Assembly: GCA_905236925.1 (NCBI GenBank)
Contig: CAJOQS010000130.1
Location: 1-23,882, forward strand
DNA length: 23,882 nt
Direction: 5' to 3'
From: an uncultured Lachnospiraceae bacterium
GTDB lineage: Bacteria; Bacillota; Clostridia; Lachnospirales; Lachnospiraceae
Positions within the stretch are counted from its first letter, which is position 1. Each line of letters starts with the position of its first letter. The position numbers and the translations under genes were made by a program. The notes below the pieces were generated by a model. The model saw only the letters and a list, made by a program, of their open reading frames with translations, was not told where the DNA came from and ran no database searches. Shown here piece by piece: positions 23,853 to 23,882 of this stretch.

Positions 23853-23882
23853 TCACACTCTGTGCATCATGTCAAAGATCTC
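23853..23882 (-). CDS. ACT-domain protein (UPF0237 type), last nine residues
   Basis: Only the 3' end is in the window. The minus strand reads EIFDMMHRV and then a TGA stop. The ending IFxxMHRI/V is, from memory, characteristic of the small (about 90 residue) ACT-domain proteins of the UPF0237 family, which bind small metabolites as regulators. That family is the usual upstream neighbour of the PFL/UPF0210 gene, which supports the call. The gap to that gene is 71 bases. Confidence 0.65.
   Translation of the reverse strand, partial: EIFDMMHRV

Overview
The window reads as chromosomal DNA of a Gram-positive anaerobe of class Clostridia, most likely a Lachnospiraceae-type organism. This rests on a short-form HisG that needs HisZ, RecU instead of RuvC, LCP wall-polymer ligases, a stand-alone small alarmone synthetase, a YjfB-type motility protein and strong AGGAGG-type ribosome binding sites. 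Base composition looks balanced, near half G+C by eye. I see no tRNA, rRNA, insertion sequence, phage gene or CRISPR array. No stretch longer than about 100 bases lacks a gene.

Layout. Positions 1-1327 carry three plus-strand genes: the 3' part of a galactose mutarotase gene, apt, and a yjfB-like gene that may have its own sigma-D/FliA-type promoter. A bidirectional terminator at 1342-1386 separates them from minus-strand genes that fill the rest. In transcription order these begin at the right edge. The first block is the end of an ACT-domain gene, a PFL/UPF0210 gene, two tandem LCP genes, a small alarmone synthetase, an RsmF-like rRNA methyltransferase, an RsuA-family pseudouridine synthase, a two-helix membrane protein, an RluD-family pseudouridine synthase and recU. 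Most of these are spaced by a few bases or overlap, so they look like one translationally coupled unit for wall assembly, stringent response, ribosome modification and recombination.

A near-consensus promoter at 14157-14185 with a triple 8-bp repeat just downstream then starts hisZ-hisG-hisD-hisB-hisA-hisIE, followed by hpt and a cation diffusion facilitator gene. A hairpin at 6950-6994 probably ends this unit. Next come thyA-folA (dTMP synthesis and folate recycling), then a large 7-TM hybrid histidine kinase and a triple-receiver response regulator, which read toward the bidirectional terminator.

Most of the content is core metabolism and housekeeping, and I do not see a wholly new defence or mobile system. 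The most unusual items are an apparently degenerate HisF-like domain fused to HisI-HisE in a his cluster that lacks hisF and hisH; the repeat array at the his promoter; a response regulator with one intact receiver flanked by two degenerate ones, next to a kinase with its own receiver and Hpt domain; and the sigma-D-like promoter of the yjfB-like gene.
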